NCBI GenBank assembly: GCA_905221605.1
Contig: CAJNDS010001001.1
Coordinates: forward strand, 186,001 to 250,000
DNA: 64,000 bases
Source: Symbiodinium natans
Taxonomy: Eukaryota; Sar; Dinophyceae; Suessiales; Symbiodiniaceae
Direction: 5' to 3'
Positions 52,496 to 63,596 of the stretch are shown piece after piece. Under the pieces are notes generated by a model. It was not told where the DNA came from, searched no databases, and saw only the letters and a program-made list of their open reading frames with translations. Both the position numbers and the translations under genes were made by a program. The stretch's first letter is position 1. Every line of letters begins with the position of its first letter.

Positions 52496-53917
52496 CTACA
52501 TTGGGGACTTGGGGAAAAGATTCAAAGACTTTTCCCCAGAATCTAGGCCTCCAATCGGCGGGGTCGGAGTGAAGAAGCCACTTTGGACTTCGCAGGCTTT
52601 TGGGAGTTCAGAAAGCAGGCCTACCAAGCGAGCTTTGGTGGCGGGATCGAGGTCCGAGCCTTTCCAGCTCCGCAGGTCCACGAAGTGATCCAGTTGCCAG
52701 GCGTGTTTCCTTGCGACAGCTGGGTGCTTGGGCAGTGCCCATGGAGGATAAAGCAGTAGCACTCGCGGCTTCTGTCCAAGTATTCCACGGAGTGCCAGCT
52801 CCGAGCTTGGGAAGATAAAGATGCCCGCCAGTCTACAATCATGTTCCAGTATCGACCCAATGAGGAGATCAAAGTCTGCAGAGGCATAGGCCAGAGAGCC
52901 TAAGCAGCCTCCATTCTTTGTCAGGTTTACAAGATATTGTCCGTTTGTTTTTGGACGTGCTGCCTTTTCCTGCACCCGCCAGCGCTGGCCGTCCCAGTCG
53001 AGCACGGAGTCCACAGTGTGTGCTGTCTCAGGTGGACGCGTGAGCTGAAGCCCTGCCGCAGCAAAAGCTGCAACAAGCTGCGCGTGGGAGCGCTCTTCCA
53101 CCATGTGGTTTCGGCTGCAGCGCATCAATGCATCCTGGAGCGTGGCATGCGGGAAGCTGTTGTCATTCTGAAAGCATTTCGTCAGTGCTGGCCCTAGCTG
53201 GTCCACCCGAAACTCTTTGTCTCGTTGAGATCCGAGTCTTATACGCATGTGTTGCTGGGACACCTCGCTTCCGGGAAGCAGCCAGATGATGTCACGGTCC
53301 AGGGCTACGAAGACCAGGAGCTGGCCATCATAGCCACTGACGTTTGAAAAGTGGTAGTAATCACTGCCGCAGTCCTTCAGGCAGCTGGAGGACTTGAGTT
53401 GAAGGCACAAGCCTCCGTTGACTGAGCCCTGAGGCTGAAAGAGCGCGTCGACGCGCGACAGGGAAGGGACGTGGACAATCTCAAACCCCAATGCCTCTGC
53501 AGAACGTAGAAAGCGATCTTGCAAACAGTGAAACGACTCCAGCTCCTTAGTGAAGTTGCGCGATGATGCTCTTAGGCCGCGGGAACGCGTTTGAAGTAAG
53601 CTTTCTTCGTAGGATGCCTCCTGATTTGTTGGAAAGTTCAAGGACTTCTTCAGTCGGACAGGATCAGCGCAAAGCGCCCTCAATTTGGCGTCATAGGCGT
53701 GCGCTGCCTCCTCCTCATCTGAGAAGACTCCAACATGACAGCGCAATCCTTCAACGCAAACTTGGGCCTGGTACTTCTTTGATTTCTTGCTCCAGCACAC
53801 ACCACAAAACTTGCTGGTAATAGAGTGTACCCGACGCACAAGCCCGAAACAGCTACTCTTAGCGAGGATCCTTGCCGGCACCGCTGACATCATTACCTTC
53901 GAGAGGAGGACTCCCAT
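52496..53917 (-). CDS. AP2/ERF domain protein with two tandem PD-(D/E)xK nuclease-like modules, intact
   Basis: Single uninterrupted reading frame of 473 residues from the ATG at 53917. A stop lies just upstream of a GTG nine bases further out, so this ATG is the likely start unless an upstream exon splices in at the adjacent TTTAG. Residues about 35-97 are an AP2/ERF domain (KFCGVCWSKKSKKYQAQV, then HVGVFSDEEEAAHAYDAKLR). Residues about 136-220 resemble a PD-(D/E)xK fold: Glu141, Asp157 (SRVDALF), then Gln173-x-Lys175 (LCLQLKSSS), then a strand and WLLPGSEV. Residues about 272-375 repeat the layout: Glu274/275, Asp303 or 307 (VDSVLDWDG), Gln316-x-Lys318 (WRVQEKAA), then FDLLIGSIL and GIFIFPSSEL. 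The QxK form is known in intron-encoded PD-(D/E)xK endonucleases. The AP2 call is firm; the nuclease call is inference from motif spacing. It may be a homing-type or other selfish DNA enzyme, or a domesticated regulator. A decayed copy lies 3 kb downstream on the same strand. Confidence 0.85.
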   Translation of the reverse strand: MGVLLSKVMMSAVPARILAKSSCFGLVRRVHSITSKFCGVCWSKKSKKYQAQVCVEGLRCHVGVFSDEEEAAHAYDAKLRALCADPVRLKKSLNFPTNQEASYEESLLQTRSRGLRASSRNFTKELESFHCLQDRFLRSAEALGFEIVHVPSLSRVDALFQPQGSVNGGLCLQLKSSSCLKDCGSDYYHFSNVSGYDGQLLVFVALDRDIIWLLPGSEVSQQHMRIRLGSQRDKEFRVDQLGPALTKCFQNDNSFPHATLQDALMRCSRNHMVEERSHAQLVAAFAAAGLQLTRPPETAHTVDSVLDWDGQRWRVQEKAARPKTNGQYLVNLTKNGGCLGSLAYASADFDLLIGSILEHDCRLAGIFIFPSSELALRGILGQKPRVLLLYPPWALPKHPAVARKHAWQLDHFVDLRSWKGSDLDPATKARLVGLLSELPKACEVQSGFFTPTPPIGGLDSGEKSLNLFPKSPM

Positions 53918-54447
53918 GCAGATCACGGACTAAACGCCTGAGAGAGTCCCACCAAATGGCCACTGGACATGGTCGGACATGGTGGCTCTACATTTCTATG
54001 TATCAAGCCAGAGGATGCCTTTATACCATGAACTCATGAAGCACTGGCATCCGCGACTGCCGCGACTGAAACAGTCAGGGTGTGTGTCAGTGACTGCAAG
54101 GGTACCTAGGCTTAGCACATGCCAGGCCAAGAAAACGCGTAGGACTCCAATGTGTCAGTATGTGTCAGTATATTGGGGCTGTGAGAAAAGAAAACAGTAC
54201 AACAACAAAACACATTGCAAGGGCAGCTGCGTGAGACTGGACGATTCCGGGCGGCGTGTTTGTGGAGCAGAGAGGTCAAAACGGACCTTGCATAGTCTTA
54301 CGTGCTGCATCTGGCATGCATGCACATGCTGTCCTGCCAGTGGCCTCTCCATGTGGCGTCGCTCTATACCTTTATAGGTAAAAGGTCCCCCAAAAAAGGC
54401 CTTTTAAATTCTAAACCCTAGAAACCCTAAACCCCCAAACCCCAAAC

Positions 54448-55480
54448 CCCAAAATTGGCCGGGGCGAGCCAAGCTCGGAAGCCGCCAGCGCTCGGCGGGA
54501 GGTGGCGTCGATTCCCTGCGCTGCGGGAGGTGTGCCAATGCGACCCCGGAACTTCAGTTTCTGGGCCAAGGTTCATTGGGGTGACATGAGGTTTAGGGTT
54601 TAGGGATTAGGGTTTAGGTTTTAGGGGGCAAAGGGTTTAGGGTTTGGCCGTCAAAATTACCTCCAAGTTGTGTAGTTCAGGGCGTGCGCAAGTCACGAAA
54701 CCCTCGGCAACGAAGGCCAATGTGTGGGTTTAGAGTTTAGGGGCCGAGAAGGTTGCCGGGCTTTCGGCCAAAACAGCCCCCTCGTTGCATGTACGAACCC
54801 CAGGCAAGGTCCAACAGCCGTTAGCCCCAACCTTTTGTCTTGCAAACAAGCCGTACCCAAACCCAAACCCTGTGCGTTTGCATAACCTCGCGGCCTTCAA
54901 CCCTGGCCCTGCAAGAATCTCCAATCCTGACGACTCACGACCGCAGCCACCCAAACCCTGCCCCTGCTGAAGCCTGAACCCTGAACCCTGAGCTGCCTGA
55001 ACCCACAGTCTTGAACCCTAGACCCGAAGCCCTCAACCCCAAACCCCAAACCCGAACCCCTACACCCTAAACCCCAAACCCACGGAACCCTGAATCTTGA
55101 ACCCTAAACCCCAAACCCGAACCCAGAAACCCTAAACCCCAAACCCTGAACCCTAAACCCTACTTCTGCTGAAGAGTTGGCCTCTGCCACTTGGAGCTTT
55201 CCGTCGAAGGTGGGCTGAGACCCGACGCGGAGGCACCTGCGAGGGAGGATTTGAGGGTTCTAGGAGTTGTATAGGGCTTAGGGGGAGTTTAGGTGTTGAG
55301 GATTTGAGGCTCGAGGAGTTTAGGGGTTTGGTGGGGGAGGGGGGTTGGGGAGTTTTTTGTTTAGGGATGGATTGAGGGTTTAGCTTTGGATCTCTCTGGC
55401 CGCTTTGGGGCTCCAACCATCTGAGCCTGAGTTCAAGTGCAGCTAATGGCCATGCCAGCAGTTTTCCAATGGTCGAGGCC
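54448..55480 (-). CDS. Series of candidate exons, unknown gene
   Basis: Exons in coding order: about 55480-55384 (TIGKLLAWPLAALELRLRWL, then EPQSGQRDPK); 55236-55164 (CLRVGSQPTFDGKLQVAEAN, donor GAA|GTAGGG); about 54954-54730 (ESSGLEILAGPGLKAARLCK, then GANGCWTLPGVRTCNEGAVL and TAA); 54520-54448 (AGNRRHLPPSAGGFRAWLAP, donor GTTTGGGG). Variant telomere-like units (AACCCTG, CCCCAAA) lie between. Family unknown. Confidence 0.4.
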
Positions 55481-56109
55481 GTAGGGTTTAGGGTTAAACA
55501 AACGGTCATGTGCAGCTTCCCTGATAAACAACCTCGCGAGCTATAGCGACCTTATGAACACTAAACTTTGCTAACCTTGCATCAGGCTTCAGCCACACTA
55601 AACCCACTACACGGAGGTTCAATTGGGTACTCACAAACAGGGTTGTAAGTAGGGCAACTATAGGTTATAACGGTTAAAACCTTACATTTAGGGCACCTAT
55701 AAAACGCTACTTAGAAGTGCCCGAAAGGATCGTCAAGTAGCCCCTCTCACTCCTAAGCAGATGATAAGGGGAAGTCCCCAAATCCTGGCCTTCTGGCTCC
55801 ACCGGCCTGGGGGTCACGCCGCGAGGGAAGGCATGGGCTTGCGTTCTGGTTCTCTTCCCCATGCCCTTCCAGGATTCTTTCTTTGGGGGTCCTTAAGGGG
55901 CTCATGTTACCGAACTACTAGGTCCCTGGAAGTACTGTGCCGGGTACGGTCGTGAGGGCTTGTCGGTTTGGTTGCTGCCTTGCCATCCCCTGTTTTTACA
56001 GTTTGGGCAGGGTTTAGGCTGGGTTTAGGGAAGGTTTGGGATGTGTTGGGTGCGCCGTGGCTTGTAAGGAATCATTTTCCCGGCAGTTCGAAGAATCCTT
56101 GTGCCTGGT

Positions 56110-56445
56110 TCATGGTTGGGAGTTTACAACGAAGGTTCGGAAGATGACTGCAGGTTTGGGGATTTGATCTTTGGGATGTCTCGGTGGCTTGCAGGGCAAC
56201 ATTGTGCGTCGGCGCAAGGAAAGGCTGGGGACACACTTCTGACATTCTGTCGCAGGGCCATTTGTGGTCGCACCTGCCAAGCGCTCCGTCTGAAGCCCAA
56301 AAGTGCCCCGAACGCTGTGAGCACCAGGCGTGGCTGAGCCCGGCCGCAGGCACTCGGCTGCCAGCAGAAAGAACTGGACCTCAGCACGTGACGCAAAGGT
56401 TGCGTGGATGAATCTCTCCCTCAAGTGCCTGAATAAGGGCACCAC
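56110..56445 (-). CDS. Candidate coding stretch, hypothetical
   Basis: Open for 111 codons: ERFIHATFASRAEVQFFLLA, AECLRPGSATPGAHSVRGTF, LRRRTMLPCKPPRHPKDQI. Two other minus frames and one plus frame are also open here, so the exact frame is uncertain. Confidence 0.3.
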   Translation of the reverse strand: MVPLFRHLRERFIHATFASRAEVQFFLLAAECLRPGSATPGAHSVRGTFGLQTERLAGATTNGPATECQKCVPSLSLRRRTMLPCKPPRHPKDQIPKPAVIFRTFVVNSQP

Positions 56446-56563
56446 AAGACTGCTCAGTCGCTGAGGGATCTGGGATGTGCAAACATCGAAGCAGCTTAAG
56501 CCTCAATCAACTCAGCAGCCGAGTCATTGGGCTGTGGATGACCTGTGTGAAGTTGCGGAAGCC

Positions 56564-57037
56564 CTAAACCCTAAACGCCGAAACCCCACACATCAGTTGT
56601 CCCTTCGGCCTTATAGGGCCCTGTCTGCAGAATCTGGGCCCCGCGACCGATGGAGCGCAAAGGTTCGCGCAAACGGGAAGACCTCTGGATGCAAACAGGC
56701 CAGTGGGTGTCTGCCAAGGGGACCAAAAAAAGAACCCTAAAAGGGTTTCGGCTCCATCTTGCCGGTGGTGGTATGCGGTTCGTGTAGCTTCATATACCTT
56801 AAGAGGAATGATAGTAGTAGATGGTTCATATATAGGATTTATAGTAGTACAGGGGCAAATGACCCCAATTTTAGGGTTCCTTTGGTCCCTAGGGTAGCTG
56901 TAAATGAACAGACATGTCCACGGCATGGAACCTGAACAAAAAGCACCACTGACAAACTTCAACAAAACTGTGAAGACAGGGGAATGCCTCCCCACAATCC
57001 TTTTCTCTCTCCTCTTGACAGCAACCCTCACATGCAC
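56564..57037 (-). CDS. Hypothetical coding stretch interrupted by a foldback
   Basis: Open for 157 codons. The first part reads RREKRIVGRHSPVFTVLLKF and SGSMPWTCLFIYS. The middle (about 56800-56890) is a foldback likely to be an intron. The last part reads SPWQTPTGLFASRGLPVCAN and RPKGQLMCGV. Continuous openness through the foldback is notable. Confidence 0.4.
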   Translation of the reverse strand: MHVRVAVKRREKRIVGRHSPVFTVLLKFVSGAFCSGSMPWTCLFIYSYPRDQRNPKIGVICPCTTINPIYEPSTTIIPLKVYEATRTAYHHRQDGAETLLGFFFWSPWQTPTGLFASRGLPVCANLCAPSVAGPRFCRQGPIRPKGQLMCGVSAFRV

Positions 57038-57635
57038 ACCCTCAGAGACACAGGAGCCAGTGCTTGGGCGACTGCACCCTAAAACCTAAACCCTAAACCT
57101 AAGCCCTTAGCCCTAAGCCCTAAACCTTCCCGAGCCGGAAAGTCCATGAACATCCCATCCATCAACCCAAGGGACTACGTGCAGCCCTCTCCTCTCAAGG
57201 GACTCAAGGAGAGACCCTTATGCGGGACCTTAGGGGTTGTTTGGGGGTTAGTTAGAGGCTGCTTAGGAATTTAGGTGCTATATAAGTATATAGAGGGGGT
57301 ATATTCTGTATACATACTCCTTAATCCTTTCTGCCGAGTTACAGCTGGCTCGGATACACTTTGCCTGGCCCGCGCCGGCTTCCTCAAGCTTGCTTAAGGA
57401 AGCAAGTTCTTAAGAACCCAGTTTTGTATAGGAAATGGCCGCTATAAACCTGTGTAGAAGTACTACAACTTTAACGCACAGGTTTTTGGGGTCTTGACGT
57501 CTTAGATCAAGGTTCACTCAAGGCTTGCTCAGAATGCTAGCCCGAAGCCCATGTCAATGCCGGGGCTAACCGGAGTGCTGAGTTTTGGGTGGCGTCAGCC
57601 TTGAAAAGGCCTCATATTCGGCAGTTATCTAACTG

Positions 57636-57839
57636 GTGATGGTTTTTTTTGCCGTGTTGGAACAGGAACCCCCCAAAAGGAACCCCAACTTAGAGAACGG
57701 CCTTCATATCCAAAGCTTCAGGCCCCTGAGCTACATATGTGACCGTTTGGCGCGCGCAGACGGTAAGCACGAGTTACAACACACAAATGGCAGAGTTCTA
57801 TGCTTCATGCATGCCCGTGCATCACGCCAAACCATCTAG
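57636..57839 (+). CDS. Plus-strand candidate, hypothetical
   Basis: ORF of 67 codons: FFAVLEQEPPKRNPNLENGL, HIQSFRPLSYICDRLARADG, ending TAG. No further context. Confidence 0.25.
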   Translation: MMVFFAVLEQEPPKRNPNLENGLHIQSFRPLSYICDRLARADGKHELQHTNGRVLCFMHARASRQTI

Positions 57840-58574
57840 ACAACCTGTCAGCCATCGTCGCGGCACCCGCCTACTTTAGATGAGCTCCCTGAAGTCTCTT
57901 TGTGCTTGGGGGGGAGAATCCACACCCTAAACCCTAAACCCTAAACCCTAAACCCTAAACCCTAAGCCCTAAGCCCTAAACCCTAAAAGGTAGTTTTATG
58001 GGCCTTAATCCGGTCCCTTACCTCCGGTAAAGGGTTCCTTGGGATGTACAGGGTATGTATATAAGGGGGACGTGCCCATACCTAGGGGTACCTTCCTGGT
58101 GTCCTTATTATGAGGGGATCCCTACTCTGTGGGGTTCTACATATATGGGTTCCCTGATTCTCGCAAAAGCCCCCATGTGCGTCTTCGTAAACCCCGGGCA
58201 TGAAGATGCTTGGGACAGGGCCACCTCGGACAGCTCCGTGCGGACCTTGCGAAGTCGGCTTTGGGGCTTCGGGTGGTTCTTGATTTGCTCCGGCTCCGGC
58301 TAAGCAAGTCTTAAAATGATAAAGCCTGAGATGGCCACAACCAAAGCAGTGCAACCCTAAACCCTACACCCGTTTGCATTAGGCTTGCAGTGTCGCGCCC
58401 GGATACACTAAACCCTCTCGGTAGCAACCTCCGGGGATTGGAGGGGTCCACTGAGGCTGGGCACCCAGATTTGCTTCATTTCATGCCACGGCTCGGCACC
58501 ACCTGAAGGGAGACGCATCTCCGAGCCACGGAAGGGGTTTAGGGATTCAGGGGTTTAGGGGTTTAGGGAGTTTA

Positions 58575-58792
58575 GGGATGTTGAGACTGAGTATTCAGGG
58601 CTTGAAGCTATGATGTTTTGCGGGTAGCAAAGGTGTTGAAAGAGGAAGGTAGCCGCTGCATCTCTCAGGAACACATCGACTTCTGTGCAGGAGTTTGGTG
58701 CATTCCACAGTTTCGGGCTTAGAATTGTTGATGGGCTTTCTCTCAGGGTGGCCTTGAAGAACAGTGGCTTTGCTTCGGCCTTGTCGGCTGTA
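58575..58792 (-). CDS. Candidate exon, unknown protein
   Basis: After CAGTTAAG it reads TADKAEAKPLFFKATLRESP, TILSPKLWNAPNSCTEVDVF, LRDAAATFLFQHLCYPQNII. It is a long, protein-like frame; a shadow frame of 75 codons overlaps it. The downstream end is not fixed. Confidence 0.45.
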
Positions 58793-59164
58793 CTTAACTG
58801 ACAGACACGAAGGCCTTGCCAACTGCTGCCAAGGCTCGGCTTACTCTACAGTACCTGTTTGAACCCACAACTCTACCCAGAACCCTCGAAACTCTTCAGA
58901 AACCCTGCGAACCTGAAGCCTTCTAGCTAACACACACAATTCCACCCAGTCCCCCAAAACTCTTCAAAAAACCCTACCAAACCCCTACGAACCTGAAGCC
59001 TTCAACCTAAAACCGCATGAGCGCCAGCGGCCTGCGGCATGCCCCAGGGTGCTCCAGATCGGATGGCCGGGGCCTGCGCCAATTTGCCCGGGGGTTCACA
59101 GCAAGGGCCTTACATAGAGGGATGCTTGCATGAGGTCTTCAAACCTGAGACTTCAATATGAGCA

Positions 59165-59232
59165 GATATATATATATATATATGTGTGTATATGTATATA
59201 TATATACATATCATATATACATACATACAAAT

Positions 59233-59263
<31 letters not shown>

Positions 59264-59276
59264 CATGCATACATGT
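59165..59276. repeat. (TA)n-rich microsatellite
   Basis: Alternating TA with TG and CA interruptions. Confidence 0.9.
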
Positions 59277-59488
59277 GTGCGCGCTCATTGTTAATGCAGA
59301 TATAGACCCTTCTGAGGTTTCGAGGGCTTGGAGGCTTTGCCCTTTGCCTAGCTGCTTAGTTGGTGCTTACTGGGTTGGAGGGTTGGAGAGGCTATTGGAT
59401 CTGGTTTTGTACTGTCCCTATCCTTCCAGGGACCTAACTCTTGGGTCGTTAGGGGCCCTAGTAACCTGAATATTAGATCCCTGGAAGG

Positions 59489-60393
59489 ATGGGGTGTTTG
59501 TACATCCAAGAAATCCGCAGAATCTTATCATGCGCCCTTTCTGGCCGCAACCGAGGCGGCCACCTCTCAGCTCAAGCACTCACCTTCAAGCCTCCATCCA
59601 TCCCCATCTCCTACACTGACCCCATGTGTGCACCAGAACACATAACTGTGCCCAAAGCTGCTTACGGCGCCTGGCACCGGAGGCGGGGGCCCGGGTCCTG
59701 GGTTGAAGAGCTCAGGCTCGGAGCAGAGTTGAAGCGATTCTTGCGAAGTAAGGCTGTTGCAGGCTTCTATTGCCCTTGTATTACTGCTCTTCTTGAACCG
59801 CATCTGGCAGCAACGCTCACTTTACGAAGCCCGAGTCCCAAATTTAGCTGATGTCTGCAGCTAGGTCGCTGGAGGTGCTGCTTGTGCTACCTGCCAAATC
59901 GCGAGGGAGCAGCTGTCGGCCACTTGAAGGTCCGGGTACTTCTAGCCCCACCCTAAGTTCTCTAAGTCCTCTAAGTAGGTTTACAAGTAGACTTCTATTT
60001 GGGGTTGTAAGCACCAATGAACCTCCAAGAGCAGCACAAACTGTGGTCGACTGTGTGCGGCTACGAAGACCTATGCCTGGCATGTTTCACTGGCAGCTGC
60101 TCGCAATGTAGGTATATCAATACATATATGTGTATATATATATGTATATATATATATATCGTTCTACATATATACACATTTTGTGATGGTTAAACATAGT
60201 CAAATATTTGATTACTTCCTGATAGTTCTGTTCATTTCGAGGGTAAAAGCCTCAAACAACTGGAAACTGGGGCCAAACCCAGCCTCCTTGCGTCTCGAGA
60301 GCCGACACGAACTCGAGCACCTGTCGACCCAGTGTTCTGGTCTTGGGGTGCTTGTGGTGGTTTGCACGGCTTCCTAAGCCAAGCCCCATAAGC
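59489..60393 (+). CDS. Plus-strand multi-exon gene, unknown product
   Basis: An ORF 59489-59851 reads PPSIPISYTDPMCAPEHITV, GSWVEELRLGAELKRFLRSK, AGFYCPCITALLEPHLAATL. The next exon (from about 59872 or the ATG at 59851) runs to 59932 (SLEVLLVLPAKSRGSSCRPL) and enters a foldback intron, about 59933-60029, that ends CCTCCAAG. An exon 60030-60108 follows with the canonical donor GTAGGTAT, then a last stretch from about 60241 to a stop near 60377-60393. Two frame combinations are open across the later exons, so the protein is not certain. A minus-strand ORF (60232-60441) overlaps the end. Confidence 0.45.
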
Positions 60394-61404
60394 CCTGATG
60401 GATTTGGAGTTATCTCCTCTTGCAGCCAGCACCCTCCTCATCCAGGAGGTGTGTGATTTTGGGTGTGGGGTTTCTAGGGTTTATGGGGATTAGGATTTAG
60501 GGTTAAGGCCTGAGGGTTTAGGGCTAAAACAAGTTTACGGTCCCCAAGCCTGCTTCGACTGGAAGCCAGGTGCCGTCGAGCGCCACCTTCCCCCTGCAGG
60601 CGAGCGAATCGTTCGGGACCCTTTGTCTCCTGAATCTTTACACTGTGCACTAGACTATACGGCCTTTCTGTTGCCTAAACCCTACAAAACCCTAAACCCT
60701 GTTTCAATATTGTTTGAGGACTTGTATACACCCAAGTGCCAGAAGACCCGCGCACATGAGCGGGGGTGGGGGGGGGGGGGCGTTTGAAAGCCTCAAGCCT
60801 GAACCCTCAAAACGATCGTGAACAGTCCTTTTCTATGCCGAAGGCCCAGCTTTCCAAGTGCCCAGAACGCATGGGTCTCAAGGGACTAAAGGAGGGACCC
60901 CTTACAAGGGGCCTATAGGGGTTATTCAGAGGATATTTTCGGGGCTGCTATAGTACGGGAATACGAATAAGATTAAGGGTCCCTTCTAGGGGTTTTTCCT
61001 TTTCCCCTTGAGGGTCGATACTTGAAGTCTGGAGCACCGCTCCAAACCGCCCTAAACCCTAAACCCGAAACCCTATAAACCCTAACCCCAAACCCTAAAC
61101 CCCAAACCGTAGCCCCCAACAAAACGCTGTGGCCTGCTCCACCACTCCGTCGGTGTGGCGCTCGTCTCCGAGGGACCTGGCCGAACTGGGAGCAAGGGGC
61201 TTTGAAAGGCGGGAGACGTTTAGGGTTTGGGTTTAAAGGGTTTAAAGGGTTTAAAGGGCATCAAGGGTTTAAAGTGTTTTAAAGTTGCAGGGGAGGGGGG
61301 GGGGGGCATGGGGGGCATGTAGGGTTTGGGGAAGTTTCGGGTCTAGGGTTGAAGGGCTTGGGGAAGTTTAGGGTTTGGGGTTTTGGGTTTGGTTTGTTGC
61401 CACC

Positions 61405-61590
61405 GCGTCTAGCCGCCGCTCCACGGGGCATGCTTGTTGATGCGTAGCAGAAGTGACCCAGTTCAGAATGCTCCGACTCGCACACCAACACGAAACCATG
61501 ACACCATAGACTCATAGACACAACGTGCAAAAGAGACTCAACCGAAGATGCTGTGGAGCCATGGCCAAGCGGTGCTCTCAGAATCTCAGG
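61405..61590 (-). CDS. Candidate exon, hypothetical
   Basis: Reads APLGHGSTASSVESLLHVVS, MSLWCHGFVLVCESEHSELG, HFCYASTSMPRGAAARRGG, after CCTGAG. Downstream it runs into GGGTTT-type repeats. Confidence 0.4.
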
Positions 61591-61606
61591 ACTGCAATAC
61601 GTCAAT

Positions 61607-61757
61607 CATGGGTTCCCCTTCTACCCCCCCTCTATACTACCCCACCTAGGTTCCCCCCTCAGATATCCTTAACTAAGCCTAATTATCCCAATATAGCCTT
61701 AATTATGGGAGGAACCCAGGGGGGGTAGTATAGAGGGGGGTAGTAGGGGAACCCATG
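61607..61757. repeat. Long foldback element, family 6 (copy 1)
   Basis: Arms ATGGGTTCCCCTTCTACCCC and GGGGTAGTAGGGGAACCCAT, with CTCTATACTACC/GGTAGTATAGAG inside. The element is 151 bp. Confidence 0.75.
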
Positions 61758-62058
61758 AGTCAAGCATTAGGTTTTAGGTTTGGGTGCAGATGTCGGGTGC
61801 ACTGAGTTCTCAAGGCAGGAAGTTGGGGATGGCGAGCATAAGGGTTTAGGGTTTAGGGTTTAGGGTTTAGGGTTTAGGGTTTAGGGTTCAGGGTTAGGGT
61901 TTAGGGTTTTGCATCTACCATGGCCCACATTGGCTCGGGAGCTTAGCAACCAGACTCAGACACAGCGAATTGGTCCCTTCACGACAACTAAGCCTGAACA
62001 GCGAACATGCTCAGCAATTATCCGACCCTAAACCCTAAACCCTAAACCCTAAACCACC

Positions 62059-62197
62059 TCAAAGCGCACACAAAAAGCAAAGAAGCAACTCCGGAGCAGC
62101 CTTGAGTTGGAGCAGGTCACTGAGGGCTGAGTTCCTGTCCAAGAAGCGCTGTTCCAGCTGCTCCTGCGCTTTGTGGGCGTTGAAGTTGGCCGACGTG
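62059..62197 (-). CDS. 3'-terminal exon, unknown protein
   Basis: Reads TSANFNAHKAQEQLEQRFLD, RNSALSDLLQLKAAPELLLC, FLCAL then TGA at 62059. Helical, very coding-like. The 5' edge is unclear since no AG precedes it closely. Confidence 0.5.
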
Positions 62198-62247
62198 GTT
62201 TAGGGTTTTTGGGGATTAAGGTGTTAAGGGGGGTCTAGACATAGCCT

Positions 62248-62679
62248 ATGCTCAAACCAAGCTGCTACACAGTTTTCATGTACTCCAGCCGTCTTCTGAC
62301 AGGTGTACTAAGTTTTTGGTACAGTTTGCTACTTTGTAATTCCTGTCCGAAGGTCAAGTCTCACTATGTTGCTCGAAACTTAGAGCCCCCGGGCTTTTGT
62401 TACCACAGGGGCTGTAAGATGTTCATGTGTCTTTTTCGTGAGGGTGTTGAGCCCAATTCAAAGCTTAGCTGGGGCAGCTGGGGAGAGGGAAGGGGGGGCA
62501 GGGGGCGGGAAGGGTTCGGGAAAGACAGGGGAAGTTTCGACGGCCCAGACACCCGACTACACCAAAAGTATCTTTTGGCTACCTTGCAGGGCATGGTGGG
62601 GATTCGGCTCCGTTCGGCTTCTTTCGGGCTGGAGGAACCGCCCCTTAGATTTTGGGTCGGAAGGCCAGATTTTGTATAG
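62248..62679 (+). CDS. Hypothetical protein, plus strand
   Basis: 143 codons from an ATG: MLKPSCYTVFMYSSRLLTGV, then LSFWYSLLLCNSCPK, a Gly/Arg-rich middle, and QGMVGIRLRSASFGLEEPPL before TAG. The first 35 residues could be a signal or membrane segment. A minus frame of 99 codons overlaps; I favour plus on length and start. Confidence 0.35.
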   Translation: MLKPSCYTVFMYSSRLLTGVLSFWYSLLLCNSCPKVKSHYVARNLEPPGFCYHRGCKMFMCLFREGVEPNSKLSWGSWGEGRGGRGREGFGKDRGSFDGPDTRLHQKYLLATLQGMVGIRLRSASFGLEEPPLRFWVGRPDFV

Positions 62680-63239
62680 GGTCGGAAGGCCGATATCACA
62701 AGCCCCCTGAAGTTACAGAGCCGTCATGTTCAGGGACTGGCCCTTCATTGATGCTGTGACTTTTTTTGTTTACTAGGGCCGGGGCATGATGGTAATACCT
62801 GGGCCAAATGAACCCTAACAGGGTTTATGGTTCAGTTTATATTTACCTTTCGAACTATATATTAGTATAGTAGTGTAGTGTATATGACCCAGGGCAGGTG
62901 TTAGGGCGTCTTTGAGTACGTGATCAGGTTGAACATCGTCTCTATGCATACATATATATACATATGCTACACACATATATACATGCATTCGTTAAGAGAG
63001 AGAGGATTCAATGATTAGTTGGTCAGTCAACTATACATACGTGCTATATTTTGTTGTATGCATGTAGAATCCGCAGGGGTATTCCCCCATTAACACCCCA
63101 GCAAGATCTGGACCATCACAGCCCTTAAAAGGGTTATACCTGAAAGTATATAGGGTATATGACCCCTGAACCCTAAACATAAACCCGAAACCCTAAACCC
63201 TAAACCCTAAACCCCAATGTTAGGGTCCATTTAGTCCCC

Positions 63240-63348
63240 AAGGAAGCATGGCCCAACGCTGTCTGCTGCTTTTGGCCGATGTGCGGCGCGGGTCTGAGTC
63301 TGAGCAGTCTCCCGGCTCTCTGAACAACAGAACGCCAAGCCGTGGCAG
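63240..63348 (-). CDS. Candidate exon, unknown protein
   Basis: After ACTCCAG it reads LPRLGVLLFREPGDCSDSDP, RRTSAKSSRQRWAMLPW. The downstream end is not fixed; an array follows on the upstream side. Confidence 0.4.
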
Positions 63349-63356
63349 CTGGAGTC

Positions 63357-63461
63357 CCTAAACCCTAAACCCTAAACCCTAAACCCTAAACCCTAAACCG
63401 TAAACCCTAAACCCTAAACCCTAAACCCTAAACCCTAAACCCTAAACCTAAACCCTAAACC
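63357..63461 (-). repeat. (CCCTAAA)n array
   Basis: About 15 units with one variant. Confidence 0.9.
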
Positions 63462-63596
63462 CTTTTGCTAAACCCTACACCCCAAACCCTGAACCTTAAC
63501 CTCGGAAGGTTCATCACTACTGTACTTCTCACGATGTCCGAAATGCAGTGGCTCTACAACGTTACAGAGTGCGAGACCTGGGTGTGCAACTGACCA

